This document shows positions 1 through 11,411 of a DNA stretch of 55,842 nt, one piece after another (the first letter of the stretch is position 1; the number at the start of each line of letters is the position of its first letter). This stretch comes from Saccoglossus kowalevskii (lineage: Eukaryota; Hemichordata; Enteropneusta; Harrimaniidae): assembly GCF_000003605.2 (NCBI RefSeq), contig NW_003151265.1, positions 104,014 to 159,855 on the forward strand. The letters are read 5' to 3'. The position numbers were made by a program, and so were the translations under genes. The notes below the pieces were generated by a model. The model worked only from the letters and a program-made list of their open reading frames with translations. It was not told where the DNA came from and ran no database searches.

Positions 1-503
1 ATATTTTCAACTTCTTGTTAAAAACCGCAAGTCCAATTGCTTTGATATTACATATATAGGTACTACATGTGGACCACTCTCAAATTTGTTCATTTCATGA
101 TGATATCTTCAATTTTTTAATTTTGGTGAATATTTTTGTCATTTTTGGTAAAAAGTGTTATTTTCAACTTCTTGGTAAAAACCGCAAGTCCAATTGCTTT
201 GATATTACATATATAGGTACTACATGTGGACCATTTTCAATTTGTTCATTTCATGACGATATCTTTAATTTTCTAATTTTGGTGAATATTTTTGTCATTT
301 TTGGTAAAAAGTGATATTTTCTTCTTGTTAAAAACCACAATCATTTATGGTGAAAAATGATATTTTTGAATTCTTGTTGAAAACAGCAAGTCCCATTGCA
401 TTGATACTATGCATATTGTTCATTTTCTAATGATATCTTCTGTTCTTTAATTGAAATGTGCATTGCTAACAGCGGAGCTATCTCAGCCGAGAGGCTGCTT
501 GTT
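1..503 (+). mobile_element. Helentron/HINE-like non-autonomous element, right part
   Basis: The left end is cut by the window. Internal units repeat with a 157-bp period (TTTTCAACTT at 4 and 161, a shortened unit near 317). The right end carries ACAGCGGAGCTA at 469-480, then a hairpin CAGCC-GAGA-GGCTG at 484-497 and CTTGTT. The same right end closes the copies at 31574-32561 and 54979-55480. Short open frames here come from the repeat and are not genes. Confidence 0.75.
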
Positions 504-1396
504 CTTTCATTTTACAGAAATTAATAATTTCATCTTTGTGCATCCATCCATCCATCTGTCCGTACGTACATCAACATCTGTATCTCAGGCATGTCTGGGC
601 AGATTTCATTCTTTACACACACATCGCACATTAATACCATACATATGCACATTTTTTGTGATCCAATTGAAGATGACCATTTCAGTTCTAAAAATTCTTC
701 AAATCCGAACATTTTCGCCATTCCAGAACTGTATCAGTCATATTTCATGTCGGTCATTTTGAATGGGAGAGCTGTTTTTAGAGCCATATTGCTAACATGG
801 CTGGACTATGACTATGACATGTTCATCTGTTTCAGAATTTATGGCTGATCCTCACATTCGTGCTAAAAATGTCATGGGTAGAAGGAATTGCAATAATAAA
901 ACTGGCTGTATTTTGTTTAATGAGACTGCAAGGAATTGTTTCCTTTCTTACATATAATGCCTTCCATCCTTTTTTTTGCAATGCCTGGTGTTTAGCTCTT
1001 ATAAACATGGTCACTTTTATGATAAAGGTCACTTTGAAAAAGTACCAACCCCAAGTGTGTAATTTGTTTTGCTCCTATTACAATCGTTGCGATGGGATGG
1101 GATGGGCATCATATTTTTTTTAACAAATAAAGTATTTGCTCTATTAGTATATGCACTTACGTAAATTACAAAGGTATTTCTAATTGCGTGTTTATATATA
1201 CGCTTCTTTTGGAGCAAATACGTTACAAAATATTGTGCTCCTGACAACACAGCATCATGGTGTCTGCTATCAACGTAACTTCGATATCCGAGGTTTGTTT
1301 ATTTTGCTACCACTCACTTGAAGCAGTAAAACCACAATTAAAAACTTACATCATGTGTCATTAAAACAAAACCAAAAAACAATAAAAACAACGAAA
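504..1396. other. No gene; dispersed repeat fragment at about 560-800
   Basis: No spliceable open frame resembling a protein family is visible. The part around 625-690 (CATACATATGCACA and a following ATCCAATT) resembles 39610-39680 beyond the FNIP stop, so it is a copy of that dispersed repeat family. A (CATC)n-type stretch lies near 541-556. The remainder is AT-rich unique-looking DNA. Confidence 0.5.
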
Positions 1397-2165
1397 TATA
1401 TATGATGGCCGCAGAGAGCGCTCGTTACAATTTTTGTACTAGTACTTGAGAGATTAAAGGGCAGCGGTCGTCGCACAGCGCGTGTTCGAATTTCATGTAA
1501 ACAATGTATTTTACACGCGTTGTATTCGTCGCTATGAGTCCCACATCGAACACAACCCGTGCGACCACCGTCGTGCGTCAGTATATTAAAAACAAAAAAA
1601 ATATACATGATGGCCACAGAGGGCACTCTCTACAATTTTTTTTACTAGTACTTGAGAAATTAAAGGGCGGCACAGCGCGTGTTCGAATTTCATATTAACA
1701 ATGCATTTTACACGCGTTGTATACGTCGCTATGAGTCCCATATCAAACACAACCCGTGCGACCACCGTCGTGCGTCAGTATATTAAAAACAAAATAAATA
1801 TACATGATGGCCACAGAGGGCACTCTACAATTTTTTTTACTAGTACTTGAGAAATTAAAGGGCGGCACAGCGCGTGTTCGAATTGCATATTAACAATGCA
1901 TTTTACACGCGTTGTATACGTCGCTATGAGTCCCATATCAAACACAACCCGTGCGACCACCGTCGTGCGTCAGTATATTAAAAACAAAAAAAATATACAT
2001 GATGGCCACAGAGGGAACTCTCTACAATTTTTTTACTAGTACTTGAGAAATTAAAGGGCGGCACAGCGCGTGTTCGAATTTCATGTAAACAATGTATTTT
2101 ACACGCGTTGTATACGTCGCTATGAGTCTTATATCGAACTCAACGCGGCGCGACGACCACCGTTG
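1397..2165 (+). repeat. Tandem array, four units of about 195-205 bp
   Basis: The marker ATGATGGCC recurs at 1402, 1607, 1804 and 1999, giving periods of 205, 197 and 195 bp. Each unit contains a GATGGCC..AGAGGG block, ACTAGTACTTGAGA, an ATTAAAGGGC block, a GCGCGTGTTCGAAT block and a CCACCGTCGTGCGTCAG block. The units are CpG-rich. Open frames of 60-90 codons on both strands recur with the unit and are by-products. The first unit is the most diverged. Confidence 0.9.
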
Positions 2166-2445
2166 TTTTAAGTACGTTTCTGTGTGAGAAGTAAATACAA
2201 GTTTTTGAACTATAAATATGTTGAAACACTGGAGAATAATGGTATGAAGATGTTAACGATATTTATGACATTATCCATACTTCCAGGAAGACCTATATTG
2301 GCACACTGTGTCCTTTGTATGGGAACGCGTCCCCGGGTCACGTTACCCACTGTGCCGTACACTGTTAATAATAGAGTTGGACACTTGTTCCTGACGAAAC
2401 TACGCCCACCTAAGTCCTGATAATCGGAAATAGCTTTTCTCAATT

Positions 2446-2990
2446 TATTACACGATATTACGCCCGTTATAACACAGCACCATGTTGTTTTGAGTTACAC
2501 GATATTACGTCCGTTATAACACAGCACCATGTTGTTTTGAGTTACACGATATTACGTCTTTAACAACACGGTAGCATACCATTTTAACAATTACAAAGTG
2601 TGACTCCGTTACAACACACCATCTCCTATTCATCAATTTACGCAGTAATACGTCGGTTACAGCACAAGCCAGTACCGTAGATTTTTAACAGTTACATGAT
2701 AATAGGCAGCGTGCTGTTTTGTAGTTACATACATTGCGTTCCCAACATGTTTTAACATTTGTATGTATTACGGATGTTCCAATATGGTAGCATGTCAATT
2801 CTATCAATTACGCGACATCCGTTACAATACGAAATCATCTTTTTTTGCTAATTACGCGACACTGCATAATTTTAACATGTAAGTAATATTACATATATTA
2901 TAACGCGTTCATTTTTTTTAACAATTACATGTTATTACGTCCGTTACAACACATCATCATGTTTTTAACGGCACAGTAGCTAATCTTCTA
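2446..2990 (+). repeat. 47-bp minisatellite decaying into diverged units
   Basis: CACGATATTACG recurs at 2451, 2498 and 2545, an exact 47-bp period. Each unit has ACGTCCGTTATAACACAGCA followed by CCATGTTGTTTTGAG. Beyond 2560 the same words (ATTACG, CCGTTACAACACA, TTTTAACA) continue in degraded form to about 2990. The array therefore looks old, with only its first units recently homogenised. Confidence 0.8.
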
Positions 2991-5900
2991 TAGCCAATTT
3001 GAGGAACAACTCATGCGGTCTGAAAACATGCTCATTATTATCCAAAGTTGTCGCTCACTGTGGATCTAAAGTGAACGTACCGCGAACTCCATCCAATATT
3101 TCCATCGTCTTATCGCATTTTGTCAATTAACACACACTCAGATGAAAAACATAAAATACGGGAGTGTTTTCGCGTGAAATTAACAACAAGACCATCAATC
3201 GTGGATAACCTTTACATATTTAATTGATAGCACGTAAGAAAAGGGTTACACAGGAGAATATATCTAAAAAAACAGATTTGTAGAGCACCCACTGCATCAT
3301 GGGAACCATGTTCATTCGCGACGCTCTTTATAACTGTAATTTACGTAGAAATGTTGACAACTTGACCTTCTAAACTGTCATTTATCAAAAACGAAGGCAA
3401 ACATAATTTAACATGAACGGTAAACGATCACTCTAACTTTGAATTACGACCGGAAAAACAACGTATTCACGCTTCCTACGTTTATTGCCTTCTAAATTTA
3501 CCAGGTGCCGCCGCAGGGGGCGCAGCGGGGACGGTGATGCATTGGTACAGTCACACACTCATAAAACAACATGGAGAACACTATATGAATACTAAGCCCT
3601 GGTGTTTACTGCACTTCGTGGAAATAGTGTTTCGTGGCCACGTAAGATCTAGACAAATTGTTAGTCAAGTATATTAACAAAATGATAAAGTTGTTATTAT
3701 AACACGAACATGTTCCGTTTCAAATATAAAGATAAGATGACCTATAAACTAGTTCAGGTTATTCTATGGCCAGATATCAATACATTAAGCCGATAAAAGT
3801 TTATTTGAGCGTGATTAATATTTATTTTAGTGTTACAGATTGCTAGATAATTGCTTCGTGTGTCGTGATGATATTGTTAAACATATTTAAATGTCAATTT
3901 TATATGAGAAAAAGTCTAAGTACGGGTTATATTATATGACATTCATGACCCGGAATCTGGGATCGTACGCCCGAGATCACGCAGCATTCGAAGCGAAAAC
4001 TAATACGCTGGCGGGAGTGTGTAGTAAGAAAAAAATAGACTGAACATGAACGTGACTCGAATGTCTCAGAACCCCGGTTTTGTTTTGTTTTTTTATTTGT
4101 AAAAAATAAATAATATCAATCAATCTAATACAAGCAAATTTTGGCCACGAATGTCATGATTCATTTTCGAAAATATGGCCGAATTGGGGATCTTTTCTAC
4201 ATGAAAAGAAATAAATAGGTACTGTTGCTAAAGACCTACAAAAGAATGTCATTAAGAAAACACATTCAATGTTATCTGAATTTGCCAAAAGTGGTGTGTC
4301 AGTGGTTGTTGTTGTTGTTAGACTAATAATTTGAAGTATTTATATTTATTGTGAAATGTCTACGCAAACATACATATGTCATGACCTTTCACGTCAAAAA
4401 GGGAGATTATCGGTGCCATTTAAATAACCCACTTTATTGTGGTGACATAACTACGGAGTACATTCGAAATACTATATTTTTGCATATGATATGATTTGTA
4501 TACAGTACGGTATTTCAATCCGTATGTTTTGAATCATTGATTACATTCTGACAAAACAGCTGTTGTGACTATAGATGCCAGTAACCAAAATACAATAGAA
4601 TAAATATATTTACATGTATATTTTATTGATGCACAATATTTGCATGGGGACTCGTGTATGTCCGAAGCAGATGATCCCCTTTTATTTTAGAATTTGTTTG
4701 ATACGCTACTCTGAAAAAAATCATTATTTTTTAATCCCACGCCACCCTTGCGTCCGCAAAAGTAGTGACAGTTACGGTAACCCAATCAATGTTTACTTTA
4801 CTTGGACTGAAAATAATTGACCATTGAAGACGGAATTTAAACTGAACTCATCAGAATACCAGCAAATATTGTATTAGGTTCGTTTTGTGACAAAAGTTGA
4901 CATGAAAGGGATAACTTATTTAAAAGAAAATTGATGTGACAATACCGCTATGAGTAACGCACCTAGGTGTGGGTGAAATGATAACACATCCCGTCGTTTT
5001 AGCAAACACGCTCCACCACCCACGCCTATGCCGTTGGCACAAGGACGATTATGATTCAAAACTTACGAACCGTGGCCACCCTGCCTGTATTTGCAGTCTA
5101 TCAACAGATATGCGGACATAAATCGCCCTTTTTCCCATTCACCGTAATCGATTTTTAATTGCCAATGTCGTTAAACTTCCGTACGATTCATGGCTCATTT
5201 GATAACGGTGTATGGGGTTTCTTTAAACTTTGATCTCAAACTCAAAACAACTTAAAGAGGCAGACCTGAGTTTCCCATAATGTCCGAAAGGTAGTTGCTA
5301 TAATAATCTAACATTTGAAAATTAAAGTAAGACTTAACCTGCACCTGTCGGCAAACTTCCAAGGTACGGCGCCATCATACACATGTTTACATGCCATGCC
5401 CTGGTGCCTCCGTAATCAAAAGTAGTTTACAAACATAATCGAGCTAAGTTTGTCCGATGTCGTGAACGTATCGACAAGAGTAAACAAAATCACTCAAAGA
5501 ATTCAAAATATTACAACATTCAACTAGCAATACCCTTATTGGCATTTGTTACTAAAACACACGCAGCGCTCATCGACTGACTAGACGTACAATGACGGAG
5601 TTGTCAAGGGGAGGTTATACTTTAATGTATTTCTATAAACTACTAGTATATGCAACATTGACACGTTGGTTTATACTAGCGTGTTTTTGCTGGTTTACAT
5701 AGTGGCCTATGACTGAGTGACCTCTACGTGAAATACATCAATGGTATTGTTTGTCTTCGCGCCAATTCAGTCCCAGTTTTAACACTGAAGCCACCATGGC
5801 GTACTCCAGTGAAAATACATTACGCCGTGTATATGTGTGATCCACGTCTTTTCAATCAAATTACATTTATCGCATACATCACCAACAAGATCATTTAGCT

Positions 5901-7733
5901 AATTTAAATATGAGATGCACCATTTCAACCACACTTAATGAGTTGCTAGGTAAGAGGCAGCGGCACAAACTTTTGCACGGGCGAGATCTACTAACCAACC
6001 CTTGCGCTGAAGGCGACCCCCCCCCAGGGCGACCCCCCCAGTACCTCCGCCGCTGTAGGTCACCAGGTAATGCAAATGAAGATAACATTTAACGACACGT
6101 CATAGCAGTGACTCACTGGTGAATCAAAATTCGTTAAAAAGAAAACAATTATTTCACAGTACCAGCATTGTATAGACGCATAAACAAAATAGTTCTCCAC
6201 GTGACGTCGTTTGTCTTCATAATGTTGATTAGTTCATTTCAAACTGTTCGACAAATAAGAGCCCGGGTTTCTTGTAATAAGAATATGAGATATCAGTTTC
6301 CTCGATTACCGAATACCGACTGTCCGGGTATCAATGAGGCTACATGACTTCTGTAAACGACCGTTTAATTTAATTGGGCAGGAATCTAAGCTAAGATGTG
6401 CCTCGTGAATAACCTTCAGTATTTTTGAACATTTTAAGCTAATTTTGTTCCACATTGCGTTTTGACTTTCAGCATGCAGCGTATTTATCAGAAAGGTTGT
6501 GTGCCCGCATCCGACTGTTAACTGAGAACTATAAATCATAGCATAGTCTACTCTACCCTCCAAACATCCAGTTCTGAGTTTAGGAGAAAAAAACGTTACA
6601 GGTAAACCCAGGACGCATGCGCATTAGTTTTTTGTCTGTATTTCACTGAACGATTACTTTTTATTTTACACCATATATTATATAATGTTTTTCTCATGAT
6701 ACAGCCGTATCAAAATATGCTCAAACATTTTTAATAGTCTTCATTCTTGTACTTGAATTTGAACTTGGGGTGCATGTATTCATTGTTTTGAGATATGATA
6801 CAAATAGACAGAAGGAACCATTTGACTAGTAATTTACATCTCTCAGACACACCCATCTACGTGGTGTATCAGCGTTCGATATTGATACAATGCACATGGT
6901 AACATGCACTGCCATCAAGTTCACTGACCTTAAATATACATCGTTAATACTTATGGAGCCATGGGATTCAGCCTGATAAATAGTCTTTGTTCGCGAATTT
7001 CTTCTTCCATATATATACGAAGCGCGTTTTTTAATTACACATCTACGGCACAAATAGAATATGGTTTTAATGAAAACCGAAGACCGTTTCGTATAGAGTC
7101 ATTATCAGTGAGGTGGGTTCCACTTCATTGGGGGGGGGGTACTACTTTTTGTTTGGGAACCGACTACCATTCAGGTCCCTGACCATTCGGATAATACGTG
7201 CATGTGATCTGTCACGTGGCATGTCCGGAGATTGTTGTCGGGTTGAGGAAGGGACCAGAATTTATGGCGGGAGGTCTAGTGAGAAATTGTTTTATTAGTA
7301 TAAATCACATTATAGTTCACAAATCCTGGGCAAGGTAATCAATAGTTTTACTATGTTTATTTAAAGTGAAAATAAACAAAAAAGTCAAGATTAGTCACGT
7401 GTTTTCAAATTAATGACCCTTTGCCAGTTGTTATAACATTTCACTGACCCTTGGATTACACAATATTTTTCATGTTCCCTCCCTAAGTAAATGGTGTAAA
7501 TAAAAACAATTGTAACATGGTGTATATAGTATTATATTTTACGGGTATTTTCATCCTACCATATGAGGAAATGCGGATTCTAAATATAGAATGATTACGC
7601 TGGTAAGCGCCCTCTAATAATAAAAACAAACATGGCTGCCATCAGAACTCCACACAAAGAAATTTCTATTCTAAACTTTTTGGATTTCGGCATTCCTATG
7701 ATGTATCCTTGGAAGAAAAAGATGTATATAATA
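2990..7733. other. Gene-free upstream DNA
   Basis: I see no open frame with recognisable domains, no splice-compatible exon series and no RNA gene. The longest open frames are under 90 codons and contain no family motif. Short C- and G-runs occur near 6019 and 7131. This is the distal 5' flank of the Dickkopf gene and could hold enhancers, but none can be assigned by eye. Confidence 0.5.
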
Positions 7734-7874
7734 ATAAGGTTATAACGAAATTACCTCAAAATATGCACTCAGACAGTACGCCGCGCGTCGACCTCAGCTG
7801 CGCGTCGGTCGATACTCCAGCTGTACCCAGGCTGTCTTCGTGCATACTTTGAGGTATTCACGTAATAGCCTTAT
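7734..7874. mobile_element. MITE-like 141-bp element with about 43-bp inverted arms
   Basis: The left arm (7734-7776, starting ATAAGGTTATAACG) is matched, with roughly eight mismatches, by the reverse complement of 7832-7874, which ends CGTAATAGCCTTAT. The arms share ACCTCAAA-TATGCAC and AGACAG. The 55-bp centre is GC-rich. No coding capacity is present. A long near-perfect hairpin would form if it were transcribed. Confidence 0.65.
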
Positions 7875-10800
7875 AGAGAAACATTTTATAATGTATTCAA
7901 TTGTTTTAAATTAGTAGTTGCGTTCAAATTGGGGCAATTTGTTTTGACCCTGGGTCACACACTGACACAAAAACGCTTGCTAAGCTAATCGTCACCTTTT
8001 TTGTGTTGATGTTTTTTTTCTGTTTTTGAAAATGATAATTCTCTTTTAAATCTCCACGGTACAGGTCGTTCACAAACAATGTATTTTCCCACGTTGTTAG
8101 ACGTTACGTGGGGACCCACTTGGCACAAGGCGCGGTGCTTAAGACGCAGTACGCAGTGCATAAGACGCAGTACGCAGTGTCCCCATACTTCGCATAATGT
8201 TGATGGCTTCCCCTTACTTAATTAGTTGATATTCCGCTATGTACAAAACATGTCGTCACTCAACGTGGTGTTTCCTTAATTGCTTGCAGGTCCCCCATCT
8301 ATCGCAGTGTGACGACGCCGCTGGAAAGATTCCAATGCGTTTTTAGTTAGCCGCTGACGAGAAGAACTAGCTAACATCGGATACATCTCATGGAGTCAAA
8401 GAGTCGCCGCGCCCGCCATGATTGCTAACACCATCAAATGCCTACATCAGCGGATGTAGATAACAAGACGAGGCAAAATAATTCCTACAATTTCCTTTGT
8501 CGCCTCTCTATTCGGAATTGCCGGTGGCTGTTCATTCGGGTCTCCCACTTGATATGAGCATCAACAAACACACTACTAACGCATCGCCGTGACTAATGGA
8601 AATAGCGCAACCGACAGATATCACAAAGATTATGGCGTGGCACATCTTGCGTGGAGCCTCCCAGGGACTGATTACAAATTTCAGGGCACGTATTCTGGAA
8701 ATCAGACAAGACTTGTCGGAAATGTTCACGCACAAAAGCAACATTCGATGTAACATATCTGATCGATACAGGCCAGTAGAATGTTAATATTTCCGGTGGA
8801 TCACTCTTCATGTTAGTTGCATTTTGACTGACCTGACTGAATGCTTTTCTATAATATACCGAATGTCTAAAAAAAATTCAAAGTTCGGATATGTCAGTAA
8901 ATACAAAAAACATTAACGAGAGATTTCAATTGTCGAATGGGATAACATTTCAAGCGAAGCGTGTATCTAGCCAATAGTCGCTGATTTACACGATAACGTC
9001 AGACGCGCAGTTGCTATAATTGGTCAAATACTTTCCAACTGTCTGCAGTTTTTACAAAATTATGCTGATTTATTAGGCGTGTATGACATAAATCAGATAT
9101 TTATTCAATACACATGTCAATGTGTAAATATAATGGTATTAGCTAATCGGAGCTCAAACCAGGTGACGTCATTCGACAAAAAATCAATTCATGGATGGGA
9201 GATATATTTCACAACACGTAATGAACGCAATGTTTAGGTACTACAAGTATGCGGTGTTAGCGTATCACAGAACCGTCAACTTATCATAACATGAGACATG
9301 TTTTGAGATGTGTTGGTGTAGACTCTGCTTACCTCTAATTTATCATACTATAATCTCCAATCAGAAAGGAGACGGTCAAAATGTCAATATTTATATTGAT
9401 ATGTCGTGTACACACACCATGGTATGCGTGTGTTGTTCCAAACACATACAACTAGACCACATTAAAGATAAAGATAACCGATTAACAGACAAACAATATC
9501 TCACTTAAGTGGCCCATAAAAACATAACTACAGCAGTCATGCACACCAGACCACGGTGAGTTCCTCGCAATAGCCAGCCACCTGTTGTCTTTGTGGGACG
9601 ATTTTTTGGATTTACGCCTGTTATGATTATTCACACTAATTCGCCTCTCAGTGAAAATATACACTGAAGTTAGACTGGGCATGCACGTTATACATTATTT
9701 ATAAATCTAATATTTTTATAGTCTAACGAAAGATACGCATTATGTGAACTCGTGTGGCGACGTAGGCCGTTAGGTTTGATTCGGATGCGTAAGAATTTGC
9801 GGAACGGGGAGACGCCTGCCGAACCAATCGAATCGTCCTGTTTGGATTCAACGATTTTCGATTAAAAACATGTTTAATCTTTATACGTATATTTATAAGA
9901 CCAAATATTATTTTACTGACTTCAAATTGAGTCAAAAAAGACATGTGGGACCAATTTTCAATATTTAAATATTGGTGAATTTTACTTAATGGCGCAAATT
10001 ACGAAACTGAAACTAACTTCTTCTTCTTCTAACGAAGGGCGACTTGAGTTCGGGGACGGACGTTTTTCCCTGAATAAATTTCCTGGCGGTAAAACATCAA
10101 TCATTTAGGCATTCTCTGTCCACTTATTTCACCCTTTGCATATTAAACTCCATATCAGTGGCACGTATCTATTTCAATTGTATTTTCCTTGAGCGCATGG
10201 ACAGAAATTCAATTGAACCACAACCTCCGTTAGTCGGTTCCGCCTTTGCCATTCTTTTTCTGATGTCTTTTGTTGAAAGCAGTTTCGTTACCTGGACAAC
10301 TAAAATAGGGTTTCCCAGACACCCGCACCGACCACTACACAGTTGCGCTATCTTTTGCATCTCAGAGTTAAACACGTGCGGCGCGTCAAAGAGCAGAGTG
10401 TTAAATGTTAACTCTCGTATTTGAGTTTTCCCTTTCTCTGAATAGTTCGCATACTTTGTTAACATTTTATGGTAACCGGGGATCTTATTATAGCGTACAA
10501 TCTTTGCACAGTTTCGACTCATTGCAAGTAATTTCTAAAAAGTGCGCTGCAAAGGGGGGGGGGGGGTAGGAAATATCACGCTGTACGACATTCCTGAGTA
10601 CGGGCCACGGATCGAGCGGTAAGGCCCGGGGTTAAGGCTGATCACAGACCACGTGTCGCGGTTCCCTAAAAGAATTTCTATGGTGTTCTCGGTAAGTTCA
10701 AAGCATATTCTACCAACTGGCGTTAAATGTTGCGTGACCTTGGGTGAAATTGTTTCATCCATCCCCGTATTATAAAACTAAACGAACCACAGTCTCCGCT

Positions 10801-11316
10801 ATAATCTGGTGATTAACACGTCTCATTACAAACGTCGTTTGCCTCGTAATTTAATTAAAGACGACTTTGCGGGAAGTCTTTGACGATCATGTCATCACAG
10901 CTGACGCATCCAATTGCCGACACTAGAGGCACGACTTGTAATCCAACAAAGACACGATGAAATGTTCGCATACTTTAAACAAACTGCCAATGAGGACACA
11001 ACCTTGGGTTTCCAAGGTAACATCGGACCAATACTACTAGTCCTGCTCACATTACCTGTAAATGGAGATTTATCTATTTATGTATTGATATATAACATTT
11101 ATAATAATTTTACACTTATTATGAAATCGTGGTCCCATTAAATCTTTATCTGTATAGTAAAAGTGATTTAAAACTAACTATAAAAACAATATGACATAAT
11201 AATGCCTTAGAATAATAAATATCAAGATCTTTATAAAGTAATTAATATTGTGTTTCCCGAGTTTTATGTTACACTTTTATACGTCATAGAACTGAAACTA
11301 AAAGTTTTAAATAAAT

Positions 11317-11317
<1 letters not shown>
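7875..11317. other. Gene-free upstream DNA
   Basis: No supported gene is present. A short direct duplication of AAGACGCAGTACGCAGTG lies at about 8140-8180, and a G-run of about 13 lies near 10554. The 117-codon reverse-strand frame at 10169-10522 has no recognisable motif and lies among other random frames, so I did not call it. Confidence 0.45.
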
Positions 11318-11408
<91 letters not shown>

Positions 11409-11411
11409 ATA
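11318..11411 (+). repeat. (TAAA)n microsatellite, about 23 copies
   Basis: Uninterrupted TAAA tetranucleotide tract, preceded by a few imperfect units from about 11307. It is probably polymorphic in length. It lies 2.8 kb upstream of the predicted Dickkopf promoter. Confidence 0.97.

Noticed and set aside
1460..2090. GTGTTCGAATTTC in the tandem units as a tRNA B-box or SINE promoter
   Set aside because: No matching A-box at the right distance and no cloverleaf could be drawn.
1397..2165. TGGCCACAGAGGGCACT in the tandem units as repeated CTCF sites
   Set aside because: One base is missing relative to the CTCF core spacing, so the match breaks in the middle.
10169..10522. 117-codon minus-strand frame
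   Set aside because: No recognisable domain, and surrounded by equally long frames on the other strand in gene-free DNA. Probably chance.
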